The position numbers were made by a program, and so were the translations under genes. A stretch of DNA of 64,000 bases from Afifella marina DSM 2698 (lineage in GTDB: Bacteria > Pseudomonadota > Alphaproteobacteria > Rhizobiales > Afifellaceae), in the NCBI RefSeq assembly GCF_900102695.1, contig NZ_FMVW01000001.1, positions 310,001 through 374,000 of the forward strand. Direction: 5' to 3'. Position 1 is the first letter of the stretch, and each line of letters begins with the position of its first letter. The notes under the pieces are model-generated. The model was given only the letters and a program-made list of their open reading frames with translations, did no database searches and had not been told where the DNA came from. Below, one piece after another: positions 28,326 to 37,184 of the stretch.

Positions 28326-29532
28326 GGCCGCCCTTCCTGTCGCCGGTCTTCGCGTCGGCAGGCCCGGCGCGTCCGGCCCCCCCGTTTCCGGCCCCCGTGT
28401 TGCCGGACTTGGCGGTGTTGGGCCGGCCCTTGCCGAAGGTCTTCTCTGGCGCTCTCTTGTCGTCGCCTTTCCGATCCCGGCTTTTCTTGTCGCTGCGGCC
28501 GGTGACGGCGCGCTCGCCGGACGTGGCCTGCCGCTCGGGATATGGCGTTTTGGCGCCGGAGGAGCGCGGTGACCGCGCCTCGCTCTCGCTCGCGCCTCTG
28601 CCGGACCTGGCCGCGCCTCGCCGCGGGGCCTGATCGGGGCCCGCCGAAGGCCCGGCGCCGCGTCGGGCGCCTTTGCGGCCTGCGGGCGCACCGTCCTTGC
28701 CGCCCGGCTGCGACTTGTCGCCCGCTGAGCCTGTCGGGCGGGGAGGGGCGGTGAAATCCGCCCCGGAAGCTTCGGCAAGACGCTCGCCGAGCTGGTCGCG
28801 CAATGTCCGACCCGGCACTTCTTTGACGGTGCCGACCGGCAGGTCTCCGAGCTGGAACGGACCGTAGGAGACGCGGATGAGCCGGTTCACGACGAGGCCG
28901 AGATGTTCAAGCACCCGCTTCACTTCGCGGTTCTTGCCCTCGCGAAGTCCGAGGAGAAGCCAGACATTGTCGCCCTGCTGGCGCTCCAAGACGGCGTCGA
29001 TCGGCCCGTAGAGCATGCCGCCGACGGCGATGCCGCGTTTCAGCCGGTCGAGCGTTTCCTGGTCGATGCGGCCATGCGCACGCACCCGGTAGCGCCTCAG
29101 CCAGCCGGTCGACGGGAGCTCCAGCACACGGGCCAGCCCGCCGTCATTGGTGAGGAGGAGGAGCCCTTCGGTGTTGATGTCGAGCCGGCCGATGCTCATG
29201 ACCCGCGGCAGATCGGGTGGCAGGGCGGCGAAGACCGTCGGCCGCCCTTCCGGATCGCGCTGCGTACACACGAGGCCTTTCGGCTTGTGATAGAGAAAAA
29301 GACGGCTTCTTTCGAGCGCTTGCAGCGGCTGGCCGTCGACCACGATCTTGTCGCGCTCGGTGACGGTGATGGCCGGCGTCGTCAAGACGCGGCCGTTGAT
29401 GCTGACGCGGCCTGCCGCAATCCAGCTTTCTGCTTCGCGGCGCGAGCATAGCCCGGCGCGCGCCATCACTTTCGCGATGCGCTCGCCCTTGTCCGGCCCG
29501 TCTTGCGCTTCTGAGGTTTTCTGCCCACTCAT
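28300..29532 (-). CDS. RluB-type 23S rRNA pseudouridine synthase with basic tail
   Basis: A 410-residue RsuA/RluB-family enzyme. The S4 RNA-binding domain is at about 14-65 (RIAKVMARAGLCSRREAESWI). The catalytic domain shows GRLDINTEGLLLLTNDG with the conserved Asp, RRYRVRAHG, and EGKNREVKRVLEHLG. After residue about 255 comes a tail of about 150 residues rich in Gly, Lys, Arg, Ser and Pro, which looks disordered and is much longer than in E. coli RluB. It may bind RNA. Divergent from tadA with 37 bp between starts, so the promoters overlap. Confidence 0.92.
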   Translation of the reverse strand: MSGQKTSEAQDGPDKGERIAKVMARAGLCSRREAESWIAAGRVSINGRVLTTPAITVTERDKIVVDGQPLQALERSRLFLYHKPKGLVCTQRDPEGRPTVFAALPPDLPRVMSIGRLDINTEGLLLLTNDGGLARVLELPSTGWLRRYRVRAHGRIDQETLDRLKRGIAVGGMLYGPIDAVLERQQGDNVWLLLGLREGKNREVKRVLEHLGLVVNRLIRVSYGPFQLGDLPVGTVKEVPGRTLRDQLGERLAEASGADFTAPPRPTGSAGDKSQPGGKDGAPAGRKGARRGAGPSAGPDQAPRRGAARSGRGASESEARSPRSSGAKTPYPERQATSGERAVTGRSDKKSRDRKGDDKRAPEKTFGKGRPNTAKSGNTGAGNGGAGRAGPADAKTGDRKGGHAHRRRKP

Positions 29533-29569
29533 GCGGCAAGCTCTAGCAGAGGCGTCGCGACCAGGCGAG

Positions 29570-30019
29570 ATGAGACGAAGCCCCTTTATGACAGAAGCGC
29601 TCGCGGAGGCGGAAGCGGCCGCCGCACGTGGTGAGGTGCCCGTCGGTGCGATTCTGGTGCGAAACGGTGAGATCATCGCGCGTGCCGGCAATCGCACGCT
29701 CGCCGACCGGGACCCGAGTGCGCACGCGGAAATGCTCGTTCTTCGTGCCGGTGCCGCGAAGCTGAACTCCGAAAGGCTGACGGGCTGCGATCTTTATGTG
29801 ACGCTCGAACCCTGCACGATGTGTGCGGCGGCAATCAGCTTCGCACGCATTCGCCGCCTCTATTATGCCGCGGAGGATGTGAAGGGCGGTGCGGTCGACA
29901 ACGGCGTGCGCTTTTTTTCCGCGCCGACCTGCCATCATGCCCCGGAAGTTTATGCCGGGATCGGCGAACGTGCCGCAGGCGAACTCCTGCGCGGGTTCTT
30001 CAAATCGCGCCGGGCCTAG
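29570..30019 (+). CDS. tadA: tRNA adenosine(34) deaminase
   Basis: A 149-residue zinc deaminase that converts A34 of tRNA-Arg(ACG) to inosine. Seen: GEVPVGAILV, the active-site HAEM (His52, Glu54) and the zinc-binding PCTMC (81-85), then GGAVDNGVRFF. The ATG at 29570 has AGGCGAG just upstream; an ATG at 29588 is also possible. The stop overlaps the convergent patatin stop by a shared CTAG. Confidence 0.95.
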   Translation: MRRSPFMTEALAEAEAAAARGEVPVGAILVRNGEIIARAGNRTLADRDPSAHAEMLVLRAGAAKLNSERLTGCDLYVTLEPCTMCAAAISFARIRRLYYAAEDVKGGAVDNGVRFFSAPTCHHAPEVYAGIGERAAGELLRGFFKSRRA

Positions 30020-30912
30020 TGCGCGAGGCCGATCTCCGCCTGGATTTGGGAGGCTGCGGGCGCATCGCTGCGCTCGAAGGGCGAATCGATGATGTGTTCG
30101 AGACGCCGCTTCAAATCGTCCTTGAGCGGCTCGTTGAGCGAAATGATCTGCTCGCTCTTCATGAAGTCGAGGATGAAGAAGCCGTTGATTTCCGGCCGGA
30201 ACAGGATGTCCGGCCTGCGCCGCTTCAATTTTTCCGCCTGCACCGCCTGCATGGAGATCTGGGCGGCGCCGATGATCGTCTCAAGCAGCCCCGGAACCTT
30301 GTCCGGGTCTCCGTTCGGGCCGCCGGCCACGTCGGAGGCGACAATCAGCGATTTGTCGAGGCAGAGATCGATGGGCAGCGGATTGACGGCCCCGCCGTCG
30401 ATCTGAATGCGTCCGTTGATCGATACCGGCTTGAAGACGGAGGGTATGGCGATCGAGGCTGCGATCGCGGGGCGGAGTTCGCCCGTCTCCATCACCGTCT
30501 CGCACCAGCCGTAGAAGTCGCAGGAGACGACCTTGAGGGGGATTTTCAGCTCTTCGAAGGTTTCCGGCACGACTTCGATGCCGGGGACGAAGTTCTCCAG
30601 CACGCGCAAAGTATCGAACTGCGCCTGCAACAGCCGACCGCGAAGGATGTCGCCGAAGCCGATCGGGCGCGTCTGCCACAGACGCGAATAGAGCTCTCGT
30701 CTTTGACCGAAGAATTCGATGGCGCGTTCGCGCATCTCACGCCCGGAAAGGCCGCTTGCATAACCCGCGCCGATGATGGCGCCGATCGATGTGCCTGCGA
30801 TCAGGGCCGGCTTCAGTCCGAGCTCGTCGAAGACTTCGCAGACGAGAATATGCGCCATGCCGCGGGCGCCGCCCCCGCCGAGCGCCAGACCGATATCGTG
30901 ATTCAAGCTCAT
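30016..30912 (-). CDS. Patatin-like phospholipase/esterase
   Basis: A 298-residue protein with a Ser-Asp catalytic dyad. Seen: oxyanion-hole motif GGGGARG (12-18), nucleophile Ser42 in GTSIG, and Asp172 in DGGAVNPLP. No signal peptide, so cytosolic or peripheral at the inner membrane, of the RssA/YchK type. A GGGAG ribosome site precedes the ATG. Substrate unknown, likely a lipid ester. Convergent with tadA, and 237 bp from purD. Confidence 0.93.
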   Translation of the reverse strand: MSLNHDIGLALGGGGARGMAHILVCEVFDELGLKPALIAGTSIGAIIGAGYASGLSGREMRERAIEFFGQRRELYSRLWQTRPIGFGDILRGRLLQAQFDTLRVLENFVPGIEVVPETFEELKIPLKVVSCDFYGWCETVMETGELRPAIAASIAIPSVFKPVSINGRIQIDGGAVNPLPIDLCLDKSLIVASDVAGGPNGDPDKVPGLLETIIGAAQISMQAVQAEKLKRRRPDILFRPEINGFFILDFMKSEQIISLNEPLKDDLKRRLEHIIDSPFERSDAPAASQIQAEIGLAH

Positions 30913-31149
30913 CCTTTAGCTCCCGGGCCTCGTCGCCCGCATCGGCCTCCCGCCTGCCTCTTCTCCCCGGTCGTTTTCGCTCAAACGGTTCGTGAGGAAG
31001 TTATCGTGTTCATGAACCGTAGAGGCGCTGCATGAAGGTTTTACAACCAACGCGCGACACCTGGTTTGGTGCCGCTTTGGTCCGCTGGCCGGCAAAGCCG
31101 TCATGACGTCTTGTTCTCTGGCGCGCTCGAAAAGCAGCCGGAAGCGTGT

Positions 31150-32409
31150 TCAGCCCCGGCGGCTCGCCGCTTCTCCGATGTCGGAACGGCAGAAGCCTTC
31201 GGGCCAGTCGATGCGGCCGACGGCCTCATAGGCCCGCTTGCGCGCCTGCGAGAGATCGGCCCCAATTGCGCCGACATTGAGGACGCGCCCGCCGGCGGCG
31301 ACAATCTCACCATCGACGTGGCGTGTGCCGGCATGAAAGACGGTCGCGCCTTCGACCGCCGCGGCTTCCTCCAGCCCCCTGATGGTGCTGCCTTTTTCGT
31401 AAACGCCGGGATAGCCCTTGGCGGCCATGACGACGGTGAGCGCCGGCTCCTTGCGCCAGGCGAGGGAGGTACGGTCGAGCCTGCCGGCGACCGCCGCATC
31501 GAGAAGCGCCAGGAGATCGCTTTCAAGCCGCATCATCAAAACCTGGCATTCCGGATCGCCGAAGCGGACATTGTATTCGATGAGCTTCGGGCCGTCGGCG
31601 GTAATCATCAGCCCGGCATAGAGAACGCCGCAAAACGGCATGTCCCGCTTCGCCATGGCCGCAAGCGTCGGCTCGACGATCTCTCGCATCGTTCGCGCCT
31701 GGGTGGCGACATCCATCACGGGCGCCGGCGAATAGGCGCCCATGCCGCCGGTATTGGGGCCTTCATCGCCGTCATAGGCGCGCTTGAAATCCTGTGCCGT
31801 CGTCAAAGGCCGGGCCGTCTTGCCGTCGCACAAGACGAAGAAGCTCGCCTCTTCCCCGACGAGATGCTCTTCGATGACGACCTGGGCGCCGTCCTCCGCA
31901 AAGATGGCTTCCACCGCCTTGCGCGCCTCGGCCGGTGTCGTGGCGATGGTGACGCCTTTGCCGGCGGCGAGGCCGTCGGCCTTCACCACGACCGGCATGG
32001 CGTGTTTTTCCACATAGGCGAGCGCACTCTCGCGGTCGCTGAACGCCTCGTAACCGGCGGTCGGGATATTTTCCTCCGCGCACAACGCCTTGGTGAAGAC
32101 CTTCGAGCCTTCAAGCTGTGCCGCTGCCGCACTCGGCCCGAAGGCGCAGATCTTCGCTTCCTTGAGCCGGTCGACGAGGCCCGCCACGAGCGGGCCCTCC
32201 GGACCGACCACGACGAGGTCAATTGCTTCCTTGCGGCAGAAATCGATGACGGCGCGGTGATCCGAAGAATCAAGTGGGACGCATTCCGCGACGTTCGCGA
32301 TACCGGCATTCCCCGGCGCAGCAGACAGCTTGCTCAAGCGCGGCGACGCCGCCAGCGCTCCGGCGAGCGCATGCTCGCGGCCGCCTCCTCCGATCAACAA
32401 AACCCGCAC
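31150..32409 (-). CDS. purD: Phosphoribosylamine--glycine ligase
   Basis: A 419-residue ATP-grasp enzyme, second step of purine synthesis. Seen: N-terminal [81 protein letters not shown] and [15 protein letters not shown], all typical. The start is GTG at 32409 with AGGAGG 8 bases upstream. Divergent from ubiA, with an inverted repeat in the shared 117-bp region. Confidence 0.98.
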   Translation of the reverse strand: MRVLLIGGGGREHALAGALAASPRLSKLSAAPGNAGIANVAECVPLDSSDHRAVIDFCRKEAIDLVVVGPEGPLVAGLVDRLKEAKICAFGPSAAAAQLEGSKVFTKALCAEENIPTAGYEAFSDRESALAYVEKHAMPVVVKADGLAAGKGVTIATTPAEARKAVEAIFAEDGAQVVIEEHLVGEEASFFVLCDGKTARPLTTAQDFKRAYDGDEGPNTGGMGAYSPAPVMDVATQARTMREIVEPTLAAMAKRDMPFCGVLYAGLMITADGPKLIEYNVRFGDPECQVLMMRLESDLLALLDAAVAGRLDRTSLAWRKEPALTVVMAAKGYPGVYEKGSTIRGLEEAAAVEGATVFHAGTRHVDGEIVAAGGRVLNVGAIGADLSQARKRAYEAVGRIDWPEGFCRSDIGEAASRRG

Positions 32410-32472
32410 GTTTCTAGCCTCCTGAAGCGCTTAAGCCCTCGCGCCTTATAGGTCGGGGTGATAAGCCGCAGC

Positions 32473-32492
32473 AGCCCCTTCTTAAAGGGGCT
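32473..32492. other. Inverted repeat in the purD-ubiA divergent region
   Basis: AGCCCCTT (32473-32480) and AAGGGGCT (32485-32492) form perfect 8-bp arms with a 4-base centre, 34 bp upstream of the ubiA start. Could be an operator or a 5' stem-loop on ubiA mRNA. Confidence 0.45.
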
Positions 32493-32526
32493 TGACCTTC
32501 TCTCCCACTTTCGGTGAGCAAACGTC

Positions 32527-33477
32527 ATGACAGACAATGCCGCACAGGGCGGAGCGCTCCCGGATTCCGTCTCCCGTCATTGGCTCGATCGGTTCGCTCC
32601 GGACTGGTTGAAGCCCTATGGGCGGCTGGCCCGATGGGACCGGCCGATCGGCTGGTGGCTGCTTCTGTGGCCGTGCTGGTGGTCGTCCGCACTCGCATCG
32701 ATGGCCGATGGCCGTGCTTTTCCGCCGATCTGGCAGCTCATCCTCTTCCTGATCGGTGCCGTCGCCATGCGCGGGGCAGGCTGCACCTACAACGATCTCG
32801 TCGACCAGGATATCGACGCCAAGGTGGCGCGCACGCGCGCCCGCCCGATTCCCTCGGGGGCCGTCAGCCTCAAACGAGCGCTCCTGTTCCTCTTCCTGCA
32901 ATGTCTGGTGGGGCTTCTCGTCCTAATTCAGTTCAACGCCTTCACCATCGGGCTAGGCTTCGCATCGCTCGTCTTCGTGGCGGTCTATCCGTTCATGAAG
33001 CGGGTCACGAACTGGCCGCAGGTCGTGCTCGGCATCTCGTTTTCCTGGGGCGCGCTCGTCGGCTGGGCGGCAATCTTCGGCTCGCTCGGCTGGGCGCCGG
33101 TGCTGCTTTATGCCGCCGCGATTTCCTGGACCGTCGCCTACGACACGATCTACGCGCATCAGGACAAGGAAGACGACGCCTTGATCGGCATCGGCTCGAC
33201 GGCGCAGTTTTTCGGCGCCCATACGCGCCCGGCTCTCGTCGGCTTTTTCGGGCTCGCTGTGGCGCTGCTTCTGGGCGCGGTGATGCTCGCCGGCGGCGGC
33301 TACTTCGCCTATCTCGGGCTCCTGGGCGGGGCCGCGCATTTTGCCTGGCAGGTGGCAACGCTCGACACCGAGGATGCCGACAATTGTCTTCTGCGCTTCC
33401 GCTCAAACCGCGACGCGGGCGCCATCATCTTCGCGGGCCTCTGCCTGGACGCGCTTTTCAAGGCTCTCTTCGGCTGA
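32527..33477 (+). CDS. ubiA: 4-hydroxybenzoate polyprenyltransferase
   Basis: A 316-residue intramembrane prenyltransferase that attaches the polyprenyl tail to 4-hydroxybenzoate in ubiquinone synthesis. Both Asp-rich motifs are intact: NDLVDQDID (magnesium-diphosphate site) and YDTIYAHQDKEDD. Multiple hydrophobic helices fit the usual nine-helix fold. Normal length. Divergent from purD. Confidence 0.96.
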   Translation: MTDNAAQGGALPDSVSRHWLDRFAPDWLKPYGRLARWDRPIGWWLLLWPCWWSSALASMADGRAFPPIWQLILFLIGAVAMRGAGCTYNDLVDQDIDAKVARTRARPIPSGAVSLKRALLFLFLQCLVGLLVLIQFNAFTIGLGFASLVFVAVYPFMKRVTNWPQVVLGISFSWGALVGWAAIFGSLGWAPVLLYAAAISWTVAYDTIYAHQDKEDDALIGIGSTAQFFGAHTRPALVGFFGLAVALLLGAVMLAGGGYFAYLGLLGGAAHFAWQVATLDTEDADNCLLRFRSNRDAGAIIFAGLCLDALFKALFG

Positions 33478-33487
33478 CATCCAAGCC

Positions 33488-33516
33488 GCCCGGCCAAGGC
33501 CGGGCGCGGGCATTTT
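33488..33516 (+). terminator. Possible terminator after ubiA
   Basis: GCCCGGCC (33488-33495) and GGCCGGGC (33498-33505) form a GC-rich hairpin 10 bp after the ubiA stop; ATTTTGC follows about 7 bases later. It lies between convergent genes. The T run is short, so efficiency is uncertain. Confidence 0.45.
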
Positions 33517-33539
33517 GCAAAAATCTGCCGGGGGTGGGA

Positions 33540-34142
33540 TCAGGTGCGCGCGATCAACTCGTCGCCGTTGATCGGCTCCTGCTCGTCCAACCCGCCGATC
33601 CTGCGGCGCGCCAGAAAGCGTGGCCGTTTCGTGTTGCGCAGGGGGCGCCGGCTGCGCAGCTTCGAGCGGCCTCCGTCGAGGCGCTTCGAGACATAGACGT
33701 CGCCGGCAACGCCGCTTTTCAAATGCGCGCTCAAGGCGTCACGGAAGGTTTTGGCCTCCTCCAGTGGCAATGTCTGCGCGAGGGTGAGCGTCAGCCCCGG
33801 CTCGTCATGCTCGACGACGACGCAATAGCCCCCGATTTCGCGCACGAGGCGGACGCCTTTGAAGGCGCTGTGGGCGACATCGAGAAGGCACCGCATGCCA
33901 GCGACGGTGCGCTCGACGACGACGCGCTCGCTGGCGAAAAGCGCCACCGCGCGTCCGCCTTCAGCCGTCGTCGCCGCATACCATCCAAAGGTCTCGAAGA
34001 CGGCGGGACGCCGCGCTGGGCAACCCGTTGTCTCGTCTTCGACCAGTTTCTGTTCTGTTTGACGCATGTTTTTTTGCCCGGCCTGTTTGGCTCTTTCCTC
34101 GGCTTTTGCCGATTTGATAGCCGAGAGGATCGCTCCTCGCAT
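33540..34142 (-). CDS. DUF6101 family protein
   Basis: Up to 200 residues; soluble and basic. The central part GGRAVALFASERVVVERTVAGM, SAFKGVRL, YCVVVEHDEPGLTLTLA fits the DUF6101 family of Hyphomicrobiales, whose function is unknown. The C-terminus is strongly basic (RSRRPLRNTKRPRFLARRR). No signal peptide or membrane helix. The start is uncertain: 34142 gives a Lys/Ala/Glu helix of 25 residues before an alternative ATG at 34067, and neither has a good ribosome site. Confidence 0.72.
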   Translation of the reverse strand: MRGAILSAIKSAKAEERAKQAGQKNMRQTEQKLVEDETTGCPARRPAVFETFGWYAATTAEGGRAVALFASERVVVERTVAGMRCLLDVAHSAFKGVRLVREIGGYCVVVEHDEPGLTLTLAQTLPLEEAKTFRDALSAHLKSGVAGDVYVSKRLDGGRSKLRSRRPLRNTKRPRFLARRRIGGLDEQEPINGDELIART

Positions 34143-34246
34143 CTGCGGATTGCTTAAAGGGCGTGGTTAAGACTGTGTCTCTGTCTTTGAGGGTAAGCGA
34201 ACTCTGAACATTGCGCTTTTGCGGCGGCGCACGATATGGCAGTGCG

Positions 34247-35098
34247 ATGGACCAGTCTGACACTCAAATTTCCGCCGACGAGATGGAGCGCAATCGCGCC
34301 GATCGCACGCTTCTGGCAGATGCCGCGCGCCGAGCCGGCACGCTGGCGATGCGTCATTTCCGGCACGATCCGGAGAACTGGAGCAAGGTCGGTGGCTCGC
34401 CGGTTTGCGTGGCCGACATGGAGGTGGATGCCTTTTTGCGCGAGACGCTTCTCGCCGCCCGGCCGGAATATGGCTGGCTGTCGGAAGAGACCGCAGACAA
34501 TCCGCGCCGTCTCGAGTGTCGCAGTGTCTTCGTGGTCGACCCGATCGACGGAACACGCGGCTTCCTCGCCGGCGATCCGCATTGGTGCATTTCGATCGCC
34601 GTTGTGCGCGATGGCCGTCCCGGTGCGGCGGTGCTTTTTGCCCCGGCCCTCGATCGCCTGATGACGGCAACGCTCGGCGATGGCGCGAGCGAGGCCGGCG
34701 AGAAAATCACGGTGGCCGACCGTCACACTTTGAGCGACTGCGCCATTGCCGGGCCGAGCTCTTGGTTTAAAAGCGAGGTCTGGCACGAGCATTCTGTTAG
34801 GCCTTCGCGTTATTTGCCATCGCTCGCCTGGCGCTTTGCCAGCGTGGCCGATGCATCTTTCGATGCGGCCTTCGCGCGCCCTCGGGCACACGACTGGGAT
34901 CTTGCGGCGTGTGATCTTTTGGTGCACGAAGCCGGTGGCCGGCTGACCGCGTTGGACGGGCGGCCGCCCGTCTACAACCGGGCGGAGCTGCGGCATGGAA
35001 CGCTTGCTGCCGCCAATCCGGGACTGCAGGACAAATTGCTTGCCGTTCTGCGCCGGGTCGAAGAGGAGCGCGCGGCGCGCGCCGGGATCTCTCACTGA
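34247..35098 (+). CDS. Inositol-monophosphatase family protein, CysQ-like
   Basis: 283 residues of the FIG superfamily of Mg2+/Li+-sensitive phosphatases. Seen: SEETADN (metal-binding Glu pair), DPIDGTRGF (motif A) and HDWDLAACDLLVHEAGG (motif B). The best guess is a 3'(2'),5'-bisphosphate nucleotidase like CysQ, which recycles PAP; inositol phosphatase activity cannot be excluded. The ATG at 34247 is chosen over 34211 because it starts close to the fold. It is the first gene of the plus-strand run leading to waaA and lpxK, 13 bp before the DUF4170 gene. Confidence 0.88.
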   Translation: MDQSDTQISADEMERNRADRTLLADAARRAGTLAMRHFRHDPENWSKVGGSPVCVADMEVDAFLRETLLAARPEYGWLSEETADNPRRLECRSVFVVDPIDGTRGFLAGDPHWCISIAVVRDGRPGAAVLFAPALDRLMTATLGDGASEAGEKITVADRHTLSDCAIAGPSSWFKSEVWHEHSVRPSRYLPSLAWRFASVADASFDAAFARPRAHDWDLAACDLLVHEAGGRLTALDGRPPVYNRAELRHGTLAAANPGLQDKLLAVLRRVEEERAARAGISH

Positions 35099-35111
35099 TC
35101 AAGGGCCATAT

Positions 35112-35366
35112 ATGACCTCTGAACCTCGCGAAGCGAAAAGCGGACAGCTTCTCCACCTCGTTTTCGGTGGCGAGCTGAGCGATCTGCGCGGCCTTCATTT
35201 CACCGATCTCGAAGCGCTCGACATCGTTGGCGTCTACCCAAACTACGCCGAGGCCTACAAAGCTTGGAAGGAAAAGGCGCAGATGACGGTGGACAATGCG
35301 CATATGCGCTATTTCATCGTGCATCTGCACCGATTGCTCGATCCTGAACATGACCCAAAGCGGTAG
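35112..35366 (+). CDS. DUF4170 family protein
   Basis: 84 residues, soluble. Seen: LHLVFGGELSDLRGLHFTDLEALDIVGVYPNYAEAYKAWKEKAQ and AHMRYFIVHLHRLLDPE, the hallmark sequence of DUF4170, unknown function, often beside lipid A and Kdo genes in alphaproteobacteria. It overlaps the MsbA-like exporter start by 17 bp, so translation is likely coupled. A regulator or adaptor of that exporter is conceivable but unsupported. Confidence 0.88.
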   Translation: MTSEPREAKSGQLLHLVFGGELSDLRGLHFTDLEALDIVGVYPNYAEAYKAWKEKAQMTVDNAHMRYFIVHLHRLLDPEHDPKR

Positions 35367-37182
35367 TTCCGGCCAAGTCAGCCGGGACGGTGGCACCGAT
35401 ACTCTGACGGTCGAGGATATCTCGGCCTATGCCGTCATGCGGCGGCTTCTGGTCGATATTCTCTGGCCGCATCGTCGCGTCCTTTTCGTCGCGCTGATCA
35501 GCATGGTTGTCGGAGCGGCGACGTCCGGTGCCGTGCCATTCCTGATTCAGGTCGTGGCCGACGAGGTGTTCGTCGCCAAGAACGAGACGCTTCTGTATCT
35601 CCTGCCGGTGGCGATCATCCTGGTCATGGGCGTGCGCGGTGTCGCCGATTGGACGTCCAAGGTCACTGATGCGTGGCTCGGCAACAAGGTCGTCTCCGAA
35701 TTGCGCATCCGCATGTTCGAGACCCTGACGAAGGCCGATCTCGCCTGGGTGGAGCGCACGCATTCGGGCCGCTTCGTCTCCGCCTTCGTCAACGATGCCG
35801 ATATCGTCCAGCGCGCGGCCGCGAAGACCATGACGGCGCTCGTCAAGGATTCGCTGACGGTGTTCTTCCTGACCGCGTCGATGTTCTACATGGACTGGCG
35901 GCTGGCGCTCCTCGTCTGCGCGGGCATGCCGTTCGCCTATTTGTATCTGACCCGCCAGCGCAAGCGCATCTCCGGCTCCGTGCGGCGCTCGCTCAAGGAA
36001 GCGGGCGATCTCGGCAGCATGTTGACGCAGACGCTGCAATCCCTGCGCGTCGTCAAGGCCTACCGCCAGGAGCAGCGTGAGGCCGAGCGTTTCCGCACCA
36101 TCGTCGACAACATCGTCCGCTATCTGATGAAGACGGCGCGCTCACGCGCTGCCGTCGGTCCGGTCACCGAGACGCTTTCGGGTGTCGGCATCGCCGCCGC
36201 GATCTTCTACGGCGGCTGGCAGGGGATTTACGGCAACGTCTCGCTTGGCCACTTCGCCGGCTTTTTGACGGCTGCGATGCTGACCTATCCGCCGATGCGC
36301 ACTCTGGCCCAGACTCAGGCGCAGCTTTCCGAAGGCGTGACCGCGGCAAGCCGCATCTTCGCCGTCATCGATCATTCCGCGATCGTTGCCGAAAAGCCCG
36401 GCGCCGAGCCGCTCAATGTGCGCGAAGCACGCATCCGTTTCGAGCATGTCGACTTCTCCTATGACAACGGCACGCCGGTCCTGCGCGATTTCGACCTGTC
36501 GATCGAGCCGGGCCAGAAAGTCGCCTTGGTCGGACCGAGCGGTGCCGGCAAAAGCACCGTTCTCAATCTCGCCTTGCGCTTTTTCGATCCGAGTGGCGGG
36601 CGCATTCTCATCGACGGGCAGGATATTCGCGATGTCACGCTGCCGAGCGTGCGTGGCGCATCTGCGCTCCTGACGCAGGATCCGGTTCTCTTCGACGAAA
36701 CGATCCGAACCAACATCGCGTATGGATCGGAAGAGGCGTCTCAAGAGAAGATCATCGAAGCGGCCAAAGCTGCGGCGGCGCACGATTTCATCTCCCGCCT
36801 TCCGAACGGCTATGAAACGCATGTGGGCGAAGCCGGAGGGCGGTTGTCGGGCGGCGAACGGCAGCGCGTCGCTTTTGCGCGCGCCATGCTGCGCGATGCC
36901 CCCATCCTGCTTCTCGACGAGCCGACGAGCGCGCTCGATGCGGAAGCCGAAGCCAAGGTGCAGACGGCCCTCGACGGATTGCTGAAGGGGCGCACGGTCC
37001 TGATGATCGCGCATCGCCTGTCGACGGTGAAACGGGCCGATCTCATCTGCGTCATGGTCGAAGGACGCATCGTCGAGCGTGGCAGCCACCACGAGCTGAT
37101 CGCCAAGAACGGCGCCTATGCGCGCATGTTTCACACGCAGTTCGTTGGTGAGGCGCCAGCCCTGGCGGCTGCCGGACGCTGA
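35350..37182 (+). CDS. MsbA-like ABC transporter, fused permease and ATPase
   Basis: A 610-residue half-transporter: six-helix ABC exporter domain (about 35-330), then ATPase. Seen: Walker A GPSGAGKST (about 395-403), signature LSGGERQR, Walker B ILLLDEPTSALD and the switch His in IAHRLS. It resembles MsbA, which flips lipid A-core across the inner membrane. Position before a DUF374 acyltransferase, waaA and lpxK supports a lipid A or glycolipid substrate, but sequence alone does not prove it. The ATG at 35350 lies inside the DUF4170 gene. Confidence 0.92.
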   Translation: MTQSGSSGQVSRDGGTDTLTVEDISAYAVMRRLLVDILWPHRRVLFVALISMVVGAATSGAVPFLIQVVADEVFVAKNETLLYLLPVAIILVMGVRGVADWTSKVTDAWLGNKVVSELRIRMFETLTKADLAWVERTHSGRFVSAFVNDADIVQRAAAKTMTALVKDSLTVFFLTASMFYMDWRLALLVCAGMPFAYLYLTRQRKRISGSVRRSLKEAGDLGSMLTQTLQSLRVVKAYRQEQREAERFRTIVDNIVRYLMKTARSRAAVGPVTETLSGVGIAAAIFYGGWQGIYGNVSLGHFAGFLTAAMLTYPPMRTLAQTQAQLSEGVTAASRIFAVIDHSAIVAEKPGAEPLNVREARIRFEHVDFSYDNGTPVLRDFDLSIEPGQKVALVGPSGAGKSTVLNLALRFFDPSGGRILIDGQDIRDVTLPSVRGASALLTQDPVLFDETIRTNIAYGSEEASQEKIIEAAKAAAAHDFISRLPNGYETHVGEAGGRLSGGERQRVAFARAMLRDAPILLLDEPTSALDAEAEAKVQTALDGLLKGRTVLMIAHRLSTVKRADLICVMVEGRIVERGSHHELIAKNGAYARMFHTQFVGEAPALAAAGR

Positions 37183-37184
37183 GC

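Noticed and set aside
28326-28778. N-terminal extension of rsmD
   Set aside because: Reads in another frame through the basic tail of the RluB-type gene; the family start MRIVGG at 28325 is clear.
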